A program made the translations under genes and the position numbers. Under the pieces are notes generated by a model that saw nothing but the letters and a program-made list of their open reading frames with translations, was not told where the DNA came from and searched no databases. DNA of 64,000 nucleotides from Glandiceps talaboti (Eukaryota; Hemichordata; Enteropneusta; Spengelidae), in contig NC_135568.1 of NCBI RefSeq assembly GCF_964340395.1, forward strand, positions 12,801,776 to 12,865,775. The letters run 5' to 3'. This document shows positions 14,456 to 27,633 of the stretch, one piece after another (within the stretch, counting starts at the first letter, position 1; each line of letters opens with the position of its first letter).

Positions 14456-14510
14456 CATATATGTAAACACACAACTTTACTCTGAGGTTCTAGCTCTCTC
14501 TCTAACAAAC

Positions 14511-14556
14511 AGAGAGAGAGATCTAGAGAGAGAGACAGAGAGAGACACAGAGACAG

Positions 14557-14607
<51 letters not shown>

Positions 14608-14628
14608 GGAGGGAGGGAGGGAGGGAGG

Positions 14629-14714
<86 letters not shown>
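14511..14714. repeat. (GA)n with embedded (GAGG)n
   Basis: A compound purine microsatellite: interrupted GA units, about seven GAGG units at roughly 14605-14633, then a long perfect GA run to 14714. Confidence 0.97.
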
Positions 14715-14718
<4 letters not shown>

Positions 14719-16733
14719 ATACAAACAGTATATATAAAAACCGCACACATATATAATGTACGTTCACATTCGTCACTGTTAAGTTGGTCAAGAAAAAAAT
14801 AATTTTCGTAGTAAAACGTAAAAATTGAATCAAAATTGAGTGAAAGAAAAAAAGGCAGACAAATGGTACTGTTTTAAGTCCATCACGATGTGAAAATGGA
14901 AGGCTGTTGATTTCCTATATAAAAAAGGGATGTTCCCCTAAATTATTCTATCATTATTCAAATGGACCAGTAAAAACTTTCATATTATATTACAAAAGAT
15001 ATTTATTTTAAGAATTTTAATTTTCAGGGAGACTGGTATACCCGAGGTGTTATTTCATTGGTATTGCTTCCACGTATTGTATTGTATAGAATAATCAATC
15101 AACTGATTAATTGTGGCTGTGTTTGGCGTGTTTGGTGATTAGACATGATGAACCCGTATATAGGAAAACACTGTCCAACTGTCATGAGACAGATACACTG
15201 AATTGAAACATGTGTTACACTTTACCCCCCCCCCCCACCCCCACCCCCAACTTTGTAAAACGACTAAGAAGAGGTGACGTGAAACTTCGAATGGTAACAT
15301 CATTACATGTTCCATTATATCATATTGGAACCACGTTTTAAAAAAAATATTAATCGTTTTTTTTCTTCAATAATGGGCTATGGTGAATACACCATTTCAA
15401 AGGGAAAATGGTATGCCACGAATAGAGAAATCTGTTGTAAAAGAACAAGGCTTAAGAGAAAACGAAAGCATTTAGGTATTCGACCAATGGTGGCGCTGTC
15501 CATGAGGAAAATGCATGTGAAACATGCACGTGAAACTGCAATGTAATTTGTCAGAATGCATCTCGCACTTTTTAAAAAAAGAAACTGTTAGCACAAGAGA
15601 CACTTCATGGTTTGTTTACTTGAGAGAAAAGCTACTGCAAATTGCACTGCACTATAAATATATATTTGATTTGTGACAAAGCCTATGGTAGGCCAGATAT
15701 ATGGTTCAGTTACATTTACTTCACTCTATATATCTAGTTTTATAAATTCCTGTCGATCTTAAACTTCCTATTGAAGATTGAATAAAAAATGTCCGGTAAG
15801 TTAATCACAAATAAAAAATGATGAAATGATAAAATTGAAACAATAACATGGAACGGAACGAACCCCCCCCCCCCCCGGCTCACTATGATCACATACCCCT
15901 ATGACAAAAATGACATTATAGGAAAACATTGTAATTCTTGTTCCATACAAATATTGTTGATATTGATTTGTAATTACCCCGTTGTTCATGTTTGTGTTTA
16001 TATGTTGTTTGTTTGTTTGTTTGTTTGTTGTTTCCTAAAACATAACTAATTCAGCCTGAGCCCAATGTGCTAGGATTGCTCTACTGCCAAATACACCTTA
16101 TACATTTTCACCCTGTTATTACGAGAACTCATAATCCAAAAGAATTAAATTAAGAAGTTTATTAAAACCAAGAGAGACATGTAAACAATCGAAAATTACG
16201 CTGTCCATGGAGACATTATGCATCGCACACACACGGTGCACGCTGGTTCCGGATTACGAGAACGAACTCGTTTAGCGCCCCCAAGTGTCAACTTATTGAA
16301 GATACTCAGGGGTTTACGTAGCTTGGTACCGGGCCGGGTCAGTCAGCAGCGAACGCGAGTTGGTTTTCGCACTGATATTTGAAAAGATCTGAACTATTGC
16401 AGTTGAAGCACATAGTGAATGAATACTTCTTGTCGTGTTGTGCAGTACCTTCGAACCAGTGGAGTCTCCTTCGATGACGATTCTGCGCCAGGACCGCGAC
16501 CGTTGCGACCCGTACGAGAAGAACACGAACATATTTGCATAAAGTCACGTGGAAAGCTACGGTCATCACCCTTTTCTGGTATTTTTGACCGAATTCAGTT
16601 GCTTTGCGATTTGTGCTAGCCGGTAGCTGAAATATGCATGACGAAAGCACCCCATGATAACGCGGGACTGTCGTGAAGGTCACAAAACAGCGTTAACAGT
16701 ACAGAAACGATGAAAATTCTTCATTGGGCATGC
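14715..16733. other. Gene-free stretch upstream of the tRNA
   Basis: C homopolymers occur near 15224-15249 and 15864-15877, and a short (TTTG)n at 16005-16027. From about 16190 to the tRNA the sequence becomes clearly richer in CpG than its surroundings. That part contains an octamer ATTTGCAT (16533-16540) and an E-box CACGTG (16546-16551). No exon is supported. Confidence 0.45.
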
Positions 16734-16815
16734 GTCGTGGTGGCCGAGTGGTTAAGGCGTTGGACTCGAAATCCAATGGGGTTTCCCCGCACAGGTTCGA
16801 ATCCTGTCCACGACG
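16734..16815 (+). tRNA. tRNA-Ser(CGA)
   Basis: The 82-nt sequence folds as a class II tRNA with a long variable arm. The acceptor stem GTCGTGG (16734-16740) pairs with CCACGAC (16808-16814), with G as discriminator base. The D arm carries the A-box word TGGCCGAGTGG. The anticodon stem TTGGA/TCCAA encloses loop CTCGAAA, giving anticodon CGA, which reads the serine codon UCG. The variable arm TGGGGTTTCCCCGCA forms a hairpin. The T arm has GGTTCGAATCC, a perfect B box. No intron is present and CCA is not encoded, as expected in eukaryotes. A T5 run at 16823-16827 is a suitable RNA polymerase III terminator. The gene looks intact. Confidence 0.97.
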
Positions 16816-16822
16816 ACTCTTC

Positions 16823-16827
16823 TTTTT
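16823..16827 (+). terminator. Pol III T-run terminator of tRNA-Ser
   Basis: Five consecutive T residues begin eight bases after the mature tRNA 3' end, the usual RNA polymerase III stop signal. Confidence 0.8.
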
Positions 16828-18464
16828 ACCATCCGTTTATCTTTGCACTGTCCGATGTCGTTTAATTATCGCTTCAAAAAAACGCCATTCGGTCATATCA
16901 TAGCCCTCAACAACCGCAACGAAATTCTTTACCAAGGACAACGTAGTCTCGATTTCCCCTTTCGATTCCCGACACTAATGCTGGTGCTATCACGAATACC
17001 ACCGTACGGTCCGATGAAGTATGCAATCTGATTAAAATCTGATGTGGTAAAAGCGGCTAGATGCCGTTATAAGAAGTATGATATCACCTTCTACTACATT
17101 GTACATCTATGTACATGTTTACAAACTTTATGGAGTCTTCAGTATATACAGGGGAGGGCCGGAGGAATTGGGGGGGGGGGGGGGTCGCATTTTATAAACC
17201 TGAATTCAGTTACAATGTGATGTTATTTGAGGGCGCCCCATCTTCAATATAGAGCACGAACAAATAACCCAACACCTAAAATTAGGCATGTACTTCGTTT
17301 TTGACCACTGTAAACTTTATTTGCTTATGTTTTGACAAAAACTAATTGCCTCCCTCGCCATTCCCCCTCCCCGGTACCATGTGTAGTATTGTTAGTGGTC
17401 TGAGTCTGTACACATCTCTATCCATCTCCTGGCATCCATCCCATCCCCATTTCTTCCGACAATGTATATTAAACTTTTATTCACAATTTCTTGCCCTTTG
17501 AAATTAGGCGTCGCAGTGTTAACGTACTTCCCAAATGAGTCCTGACTAGTCCCATCCTCCAAAGAATATAATCAAAAGTTCTCGTTCGACATCGACTACC
17601 CTGCAGTGTCTTGAAAATGTCACACAACAGTAGCTTTAGCCATGGTAACATCAATGAAGTTGGGGGAGGGGGGAGGGGGGCTTTCAGACCTCCTCTGTTT
17701 TCTGCCTATAGTTACTCTTCATGTATGGATTGTTGATCAATTTACAAAGTCAACTAATCGCCGTACGTATATATATATATATTTTCTGAGGTCACTGCCC
17801 TTTCTGCAAAATTGTTTTGTCTTATTGCTCATTACAGTGCGAACTGGGATACCTAGGAATACCTTGGCATTTCACTTACATGATGTAGTAGTATGTTTAT
17901 TTAGAGTGACATGTAATCACATAATATATTAGTAACAGCTCAACGGGCTTACAAATCACCACAGTCAGTGTACAATATTACTGTTGAAAGAAAAAAACCA
18001 GACTGCATCCAGTAAAATAGTAGATCTAGAATACATAACTTGGACAATGTGACGTAATACTTTAGGTTTGTACATACACCTGTGAATTGAAGGCCATTGA
18101 AACAAATTTTGAAACGAGTCTTATATATATATAGTCTCATTACTGATGTGTTTACTTGATTATTTCATTTTCCTCACTTGATATGTAAATTTGGTTTACT
18201 TTCCAACCTCTGGCAAATAATTAAATTGATTAATTACTCCCCTTATAAATACGTATCCCCTCCCCCAGCATACAGGATACATGATGTAGTATGGGGAGAC
18301 TCGCGTTGCATCTTGGAACCGCCAAAGATCTATAATAAGCGACGCTCACTAGCAGGAGCGCCACCAACTGTATACGAGCAATCTCTTTAAAGGACACAAG
18401 TTGTGTTTCGTGTTTATATATATATATTTTGATTTTTTGTTTAATTTTTAATTTTTTTAATTTC
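16828..18464. other. Gene-free stretch downstream of the tRNA
   Basis: Only low-complexity features are visible: G homopolymers near 17169-17184 and 17661-17680 and a short TA run near 17768-17781. No exon is supported. Confidence 0.45.
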
Positions 18465-18521
18465 GATTTATTTATTTATTTATTTATTTATTTGTTTATT
18501 TGTTTGTTTTATTTATTTTAT

Positions 18522-18599
<78 letters not shown>

Positions 18600-18620
18600 T
18601 TTTTTTTTGGGGGGGGGGGG
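18465..18620. repeat. (TTTA)n, (TA)n and G-tract compound repeat
   Basis: TTTA-type units lead into a perfect TA run (about 18528-18590), a T-rich segment and 12 G residues (18609-18620). Confidence 0.95.
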
Positions 18621-19008
18621 TTATTTCTGCTGCATATGAAAAGACACCTGTTGAATTTTACCTACTGAAACATACTAAACCATCGCTTACTATTGGCAGA
18701 ACTAACACCTGGTACTTAGGAATAAATTACATAAACGTAAACGACTAGATGACTTAATTTTTATATGTATATAAATGTGGACGAAACTGAAGTACTAACA
18801 ACTCCAGAAAACAATTTTGGTGCCATCAACGGTATGCATCGACACATTAACATTATACTAGTGTATAGTTTAGTCATCGTTTTTCTGTGTAAGTATTTTC
18901 AATGGAGTCAAATAGCTTACGAACTTAGCTTGTGATTGGGTTAAAATGAGGCTAATAATCATCCACGTTTGTAAAAACATACGTTTCAAATAGATTATTT
19001 TAATAACA

Positions 19009-19378
19009 TGTATGTATGTATGTATGTATGTATGTATGTATGTATGTATGTATGTATGTATGTATGTATGTATGTATGTATGTATGCATGTGTGTGTGTG
19101 TATGTATGTATGTATGTATGTATGTGTTTGTCTGTCTGTCTGTCTATGTTTGTATGTATGTATGTATGTATGTATGTATGTATGTATGTATGTATGTATG
19201 TATGTATGTATGTATACGTATGTGTGTATGTATGTGTTTGTCTGTCTGTATGTTTGTGTGTATGTATGTATGTATGTATGTATGTATGTATGTATTTGTG
19301 TATGTATGAATTCTCTGTGTATGTGAGCGTGCGTATGTATGTGTGTGTGTGTGTGTGTGCGTGCGCGCGTGTGTGTGT
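19009..19378. repeat. (GTAT)n complex microsatellite
   Basis: Three long GTAT arrays are separated by (TGTC)n and (GT)n blocks. The roughly 143-148 codon M-Y-V-C and Y-I-H-T frames across it are artefacts of the repeat. Confidence 0.97.
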
Positions 19379-20279
19379 CATCATGTCAGAGGATTTCAAA
19401 AACTTTCTTTTAATTAAATATTGCATTTCTGTATTATCGAGACACTGTTTGTAGGAGTTATTATATTTCGCTTAGCCTATGAATACCCGCCACATTCCTT
19501 GTGTTGTAAGCTATACAGATTATTGAAAAGAGAAATAGTAGAAAAAAGTTACACCACAGACATGAACTGTTACAGTAACAATATATTCTTAGAGTAGCAA
19601 GAACTATCACGGATGTCTCCCAATACTGGAAAGCATAGCAATGAGTCTACATTGTATCTGCATCCAATAGTTTATAATATCTTTGACGTAGAGGAAAGAT
19701 ACACATTCCACAATTCATATTGTTCGTGTAAAACTTCCGCTTTCAGTCGATAACACAACGACAAGTGTGTATGCCTAAAGGCTTTGAACAGTTATATGCC
19801 AAAGTGGAAGAAACTATTATCATTAAATCAGAGGGGTGTACGACAATGGTTTTTTGTTACATTAAAACAGACGGCAGTTTTCCGTGATCGTTTATGAATG
19901 AAGGCACATGTTTGAAAGTTTCCTAAAATTGCGTCCAACTTGAATCTCAGTGCAAGAATTTTTGAAGTCAGTTAATGGGAAAATCGCCGAAGTTCAAGTT
20001 TTCTCCTTACCCAAGTTGAGAAATCCAAGTGTCCTTTCCTTCAGAAAACCCTCACTAATTATTTAGAATAACTAACTTGATCAATACGTAAATAATTGAG
20101 ACTTTGTCAAAAATCAATATGATTATCGATCAACTTGAAATAGAACATTCTACAACAAGAATTGGTACTTTCACTCCCGCACTGGGTGGACCATATGTGT
20201 TGCGTCATGGCATGATTGCCAGAGCATCTTTTTTAGAAGTTACCTTAAAAAGAGCGCCTGGCTTGTGATCTGTCGACGA

Positions 20280-20368
20280 AGAAGCTTGTTGTTAAGAGTT
20301 CTTCGTCAAAGTTACCTATCAGCTGGTCGGAGTGGCTATTTCTTACACTCTCTGACGCTCCTTATAAG
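20280..20368 (+). other. Possible non-coding first exon of the LDLa gene
   Basis: A strong splice donor (CTTATAAG|GTAAGTAT) follows 20368. The first coding exon of the LDLa gene is itself preceded by a good acceptor (TTATTTACAG at 23179) eight bases before its ATG, so at least one upstream non-coding exon is expected. This donor is the best candidate I see in the preceding 3 kb. The exon's 5' limit is only a guess. Without transcript data this is inference. Confidence 0.3.
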
Positions 20369-21927
20369 GTAAGTATAAATGGCTTACTACCACCAACAAT
20401 CGACTACTGTATTCTATGCATGCCATCGAAAAGAATAATTATCAATTCTGATGGAGCTAAGTTTGATGGCACTCCTCGCATTGCTTCATCCTTATAGTTA
20501 GCTGTGGTTGTAAAAACGATAAAGAACTTGGTTTTAGTGATACATTTTTATGATGATGTGTACTTGGAGTGTAACAAAATCCTGGCTGGTTGGGAAACGG
20601 ATATAATGTTGTGCACTGTACAAGTATGTAGCGGTATAAAGTCTACCTGCCACCATGTCAGATAAACTGTTTTTGATAACAACCAGTTTTTTTACGTCAC
20701 AGATCACCAAAAGGCGAATGTCTATATGTATATTACTTCCTCAAAGAAGGTATCGAGATAGACTGACTGTAAAAGTAGACCATTCCTTTTTTATTTTGAG
20801 GGTATTGTTATATTGTTTATCGATATGTTTAATTACACTTTCACACTTACTTATAAACGCCAAGACTTGAAACTTAAATTGATATTGATACAATTATCTC
20901 GATATACTTTTAATATCACCCGAGTTTTTCTGACAAAGTACTCTAGGAAGTGACAGCGAAGGAAGAAAACGTAATGACATATACGTTGTCTTCAACATTA
21001 CATATGCTCGGCATACGTCATGCCCTGTAGGTAGTATACACGAATGTAACAAAGATGGCAGCGAGGTGACATGAAACAAAATGGCGAACGACTCGACATT
21101 TTTAATCTTTGGCCTAAAAATAAAAATTGTTTGGTTCCGGTTACTCGACACCACCTAGCTTTTCACTGCCGACCCTAAACTCTTTTTTACGTATTCGAGA
21201 AAAAATAATAAAATCACAAAATTTGTGTGAAGTCTCACGAGAAATAGTGGATGCGGAAAGTGCCATCAACTTAAAAAGACACTCCCAACATGTTCTTCCA
21301 ATCTGTAATTGCTTTACATCTGATAGGATGAGATAAACATCACAGAGACGATTTGGAAACCAATAGAAAACCTGAACTAGACACTCACACATGAAAAAAA
21401 TATAAATAAAATAAAATAAAAAATTTACCTACCCCACATATTCTAAAACTGAGTGTAACCAGAACTACACCATTTTTTGTAGGCCTTATCATATGGTTCG
21501 ATACTAATTTTATTTATAACTGTTTCCTTTCGTTGTCTGATGTGACAGAAACATAATATTACAATATTATTAAAATCACGAACCTTCTCCATAATATTGC
21601 TACATTTTTTCACATTAGCCAATACTCTTATAGTAGGTCATCACCCAATAATATGCATTGTAACAAACGTATACTTTTTCAGACATTTCAGTCTAGCGAT
21701 TGAAATTTTTCTTCAATTTTTGTTGTTCTAGACCGCAAGGTATAGCAATAATACATATATTGATAAAAAATTGTCATTGGAGGAGAATGACTTTTTATCA
21801 CCTAGACCGATCTTACACCAGATATAAATCTCACAGGATTTATAATAATATATTTATACTAATATAAGTTAGTCCAACCAACTCACCCTCCCACCCATCC
21901 CATCCTATTCTCCACGCCTGCCTACCT

Positions 21928-22060
<133 letters not shown>

Positions 22061-22897
22061 CTACCTAAATATATATCTACCTAAATCCAATCTATCTAAC
22101 TAACTATCTACGCGAAGGGATGGCAGTACCTCTGTTCACAATCCCTGGAATGGAGCACAAAGGGCTAATATTGGTTGTTTTTCAAAGTTAGCACAATTGC
22201 CCGATGGTCTAACAGCTAGAATGCCCGTGGACTTGTCTTGGCATACCTGTTAAGGGATATGGGTTAGTGGTGCTTTACGAGGACGTCGGAGAACGATTTT
22301 GTTACAGTTTAATTAATATACAATATTTCGTTAAACAAAAATTCAAATTCATGACTACCTCAACTTCTTTAGGTTATTTCATTATTTTATTCTAGAAAAC
22401 AACTTTAAAGACACTATCAATTTATGCTAATGATTCCATAATTATGTTTCTTCTGCAAATATAAGATTATACGTCAAACTCTTCCTTCTAGCATGACGCA
22501 TGCATTTTCTATTCCAAAATATCGATCCCTTTTCGTCCATGTGTACATTATAGCTCAAATATGTACTTCCGGACAGAAGTCGTACAATAGCACATCGATC
22601 CGGGCATTCTAAGATGTCGCGTAATCGATTAGGCCTCAAATGTCTAAGTTAATGTAATGATTGTTTTAATTGTTGTCTCGTACTGTGGAGATTAATGGTT
22701 TCCATGCACATTCGTGCGGGTCTCAGTCGATCAAAAAAAAAAACTGATAGAAGACTTTCGAACTCAAAACTTGTTTCGCCCGCCACGCGACCACAGGAAA
22801 GTATAGTCGGGTAGCATTTTCAATAATTATTATTCTCCCGATGCCCCATTTGAAATATCGTGGAAGTAAGAAAACGCCCGGAAAACTGTACATTTCC

Positions 22898-22943
22898 ATA
22901 CATACATACATACATACATACATACATACATACATACATACAT
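22898..22943. repeat. (CATA)n microsatellite
   Basis: Eleven CATA units in the likely first intron of the LDLa gene. Confidence 0.95.
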
Positions 22944-23187
22944 GCACTGACGTCTCCTGAAAACGTCCCGACAGAAGACAAATTCTAGTGGTATGCGTAT
23001 CCAACGGGTAGATGATCGTAAATTACAAAACACACGTGCACCAAAAGTCAAACGCCTTGGTTGACTAACCCCTATACCAAAATGGGTTACTTTCTAAGAG
23101 TAAACTTGGAGGAAAATATTTACGACATTTCGATACAGAACATTTGGCATTTAATTTTTCAAATGATTATTATTTACAGGGTCTTCA

Positions 23188-23269
23188 ATGGTTGGGGTTT
23201 CTGTCCTATCGTTGGCCGTGTTCATCGCCATAGTAACGGTCACCAGTTCACGTCCAAGTCCCCCACCAG
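23188..23269 (+). CDS. LDLa gene exon 1: start codon and signal peptide
   Basis: This exon encodes 27 residues plus one base: a short N-terminus, a hydrophobic core and a polar end before SRPSPPP. That is a classical signal peptide, probably cleaved near TSS/RP. The donor is CCAG|GTGAGT and the exon leaves phase 1, matching exon 2. An acceptor at 23179 just upstream means the mRNA likely has an earlier non-coding exon. Confidence 0.8.
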
Positions 23270-26200
23270 GTGAGTAAAAGCATATTTTACTTACATGCAT
23301 ACTAATTAGTATAGGCTTTCCATTTCTAATGTTCATTCGACAGCTAAGCCTTAATATAGCACTGCCATCGACAATATGAACTATTTCAATAGTAGGAATA
23401 TTATCCTACGTAGCAAGCACTGAGATTGGCCGACCTAGCACAAGCATTCTCTTTACTCATGCTTGGTAGGGCGACCATTCCTGCCTTCTATAGGGGAGGC
23501 TACCAGAGTACTGCCCTGGTCAAAAATACAATAAATATGTTTGAACACGAAAGTTAAGTGCGCGCGAGCGGTGTCTTTTTTGTAAAATAATTTGATATGT
23601 ACATGATTATCAAAGTGTATTTTCAATATTAAAACCTTGCACTTTTTCTTTCATTTTCAGAACTTACAGCTCCAAAGGAAGACGGAAATGCATTAGCAGT
23701 ACCAGCACAGACAAGTGAGGTCCAAGAAGAGAAAGATATAACAATTACCTTGCAGTTATCTAGGCATCACCAGAAAAATGACAAAGATTCTTCAAACTTG
23801 GATGAACAGTCTGTAAAAGAGGATGATTTGAAAGGTGGTTTGGAGAATGAACTTTACTATGCAGTAGAGATAAATCAAGAAGTTAGGCCAGCTTCAGAAA
23901 ATCATGGGTCGGCTAAAGCTACGGATGGGCCAGTACAGGAGTCTGTTCCGGTTGTCCATGAAGAAACTGTGATAGGAGGAGAGAAAGACAGTTTGGTTTC
24001 CAAGGAGACAAACGTAGATGATGAAGACAAGATACCGGGAGACGATCTTGACCAGGATTTGCAAGAAGTCGCAGAAGGTACCGCCATTAAAGAGTCTATT
24101 GGTTATGAAGATGTGTTAGAGGAGGCAGGCGCTATCTTGTCAGCTTCGAATTCTGAACATTTGGAAGATGAATTAATGGCAGTAGAAGTTTTCCTGTCAA
24201 CATCGGAACATCTTGAAGATGAATTAGCCTTAGCAGACGATCTTGGTGATGAGTTAGCAGCGGCAGATGTTGACATAGCAACATCTCAACATAATGAAGA
24301 CGAGAAACAAGGGCAAGATGTTATCATTCAAGCATCTGAAGGTGAGCAAGTGATGGAAGCTGTGGCGGTGCAAGTATCTGAACAACTTGAAGATGAGAAA
24401 ATAGGACAGGATGCTATCGTGGAAACCTCTGATCATCTTGAAATTGAGCAAGTGGTGGAAGATTTTGTCTTACAAGTATCTGAAGATTTTGAAGATGAGT
24501 TAGCAGACATTGTGATGGCAGTACAAGATGACACTACTCCAAATGATGAGGCGTCTGGTGGTTCCATGCCAACTGAAAAGTCCAGTACTGGTCAATTTGA
24601 GAATGAGCTGTCTATGCTTGCTACAGTGGAAGAAGAACCAGTGTATGAAGTAACAACTGAAGGTTATGAACAAGATACCACTCCTGAATCACCCAGGGAT
24701 GACGACACGGTTGGATCTACCGAAGACATAGAAATACTACCATCTAAGCTAACTACCGTTGCTGTGAATGCAAAGCTACCAACTGTTGCCATGGATACAA
24801 AGCTAACAACGGATGCTATGGACTTAACTTCAAAAGCTGTAATTCAAAGTCCTGATGAGCCAGGTAAGGGCACTTTAGTAATTACATACCACGACAACTA
24901 AATATGATATTAATTTTTTTTTTAAACCACACTAAGTATCAAGAAATTATATCGTAATATTAATGTAACATACATGTTTTATTAATGTAATGTGTAATAG
25001 TGATATAATTTAATATTCATTTGACATCAAAGGTATTGGAGAAAGCAAAAGAGCCACGAATTGAAATTAAAACATTTGTAACTCCTTAGAGCTTATTCCC
25101 TTCTGTAAAACATCTCTCATGAATGCTCATTATGCAACCATGAATGTACTATTTCTGCTGACTCCCATCATGCAATGGCCTAAAGCAAAAATACCCTATA
25201 AAGACACAAGATCAACTTTATGTTTCGCTGAAATTGCAAGTAATTTTAGATGATCATGAAATGATTCTCCAGAACCCACAGTTTATGAAAATGCTGTTAT
25301 ATCCTGAAATATCAAATAAATTATCAAAATTGTATTACAGCCGCCTTGGACCCTAACTTACCAGCCTTGCATTGTCTGGAGAATGAGTTTATGTGTAATG
25401 ACAATACTAAATGTTTATCACTGAATCAAGTTTGTGATGGGAAATCTGATTGCCAAGATGGGTCGGATGAAAACCCACAATTCTGTGGTATGTATTTGAA
25501 ATTAGCCATTTACTGAAGTTTTTGACCTTTTTGAAATCATGCTTAATAGATAGATGGGTTAAAAGCTTACACTGAGGGTGAAAAATACCTAATTACTTGT
25601 AAATACACTAACAGAAAGAATATGCAAGATAAGTACGTAATGCCAGCAATGTTTCTGAGCTCTTCCAACTTGTACGTGAGAGAGTTTATGCATGTGATAT
25701 TGGGCACTTACCTCAAGTTACACCATGTTCTGTAAAAAATGTGAGTGATTTATGTACATTGTGATAAGAGTTAATCTTTACGGATTAGAAAATGTTTACA
25801 AAGTGGAGTATCTACTAATGCAATAATTTGGGATTGAAACATGGCCCTTTACACATAACTAATTAACATAATCTTCAGAGTACAGATTGTTTAGAGCTGA
25901 TGTAGGGTCTTTTCTAGACAGACACATAATGGTTCTTTGACTTTCTGTTCAGATTCAAACAGGCAATGTGAGAATGGATACAAGCAATGTGGTACTACAG
26001 CACAATGTATTCAGACTACAAAACTATGTGATGGCGTCAGTGACTGTTTGAATGGAGCTGATGAAATAAATTGCAGTAAGTTATACAGTAATGTCATTCT
26101 TTGCATAATTAGCATCATTTCGATGACGTCATTTGAATTAATCAAACGATATACTAACGAAGATACTTAGCTATTGTATAATCCCTTCAAATTAACTATA

Positions 26201-27602
26201 ATGATGGTTGTGAATAGTATAGTAGGCCAACAATAGTTAATCTGATTGGCTGCCATCGACGACTCAATACTCAATTAGGTGCCTTTTTGTATAAATTACT
26301 AGTTTTAGCTGTAAGGAAGACAACATCCATAATTGTCAATTAAATAACATACCTCATTACTTCCATATCTTCGCAAATTCTTCTTTCTTTTGCTTTATTT
26401 GTCTATTTTAAACGTTTTGACAACATGGTGAGAATCAAAATGGAAACACCCAAGCCCCATCTCAATCCCAAACGCACACAATTTGTACATTTCTATCATT
26501 TTCTCCAGATTTGAAGAATGAAAATAATATTCTCAAAATTATTATAGATTTTAGATTGAGATTACGCTTGACATGAATGTCTTGAGTTGGACACAACTCG
26601 TGCCACATTATGTGTTTTCCTTATCTTTCTCACTAGAGAGTTGCATCGGTAACGATGGCAACACGAAAATCCTGAAACGTGAAGAACTATGTGATGGTAT
26701 CAGAAACTGTTTCACTGGGTGGGATGAGAGTCCTATGGTGTAAGTTATTTTATGAACTTTACATTATATACTTATGACATTATGTTCACAATTGAACTCA
26801 GGGCAGTTATTCTTTTATCACTTTATCAAACACACTCAACTTATATATAAAAAGTTATACATTTTTGTGAATTTATTCTATGGTTAATATATCATTCATT
26901 TTCTTTGATTTGCACACTCAACAGTTTTCAGCCAATATTTCAATGTTTGGAGTTGGTTTTGACATTAAGTCCCGGTGGTACCTTGAAATGTGGTTAATAC
27001 TTATAACCGTCTTGTGCAGAATGATAGATAAAGAGTATTTATAATATGCAATGTTCTTTGCAAAACAGAGATTAATACTAAGCCCACCATAGAATTAGGA
27101 CACTTTTTACTGTTTAAAGTATGTCCCTTGGTAGTCTGTAAGATATGATGTGTCCTGCTATCATATCAGCCAAAACTCATGACCATGAACTTCATCTTTG
27201 TGAAAGGATGGGCAATGATGGCGAAACTACATGGCATATCTTATTATATGCTCAAATGAAAGCATACAATCCCTGCAGCCAGTGGGTCATATATCATAAT
27301 GAGGATCATAGCTGTCCTCTGTCCTACCAGGTCCCCATTCATACTCAGTGAATTTAGATCCAATTCTACAGTAAACCAACCACTAGATTGGCATGTTTCC
27401 TGGAATTGCACTGATGTGTACACTGCATCCTTTTATTTTCATTCAGTTGTATGAGGGAATGTCCTAGTGGATATACTAAATGTGATGACGGTTTACAGTG
27501 TATCAGAAATGAAGCTATATGTGATGGTTCAAGTCAATGCCAAGATAAGTCAGACGAATCTCAGTGTGGTAGGTTTTCTCTCTGTCTGTCTCTGTACTAG
27601 TG

Positions 27603-27633
<31 letters not shown>

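Noticed and set aside
19008-19454. 148-codon M-Y-V-C frame
   Set aside because: Translation of the GTAT microsatellite; similar frames occur on both strands.
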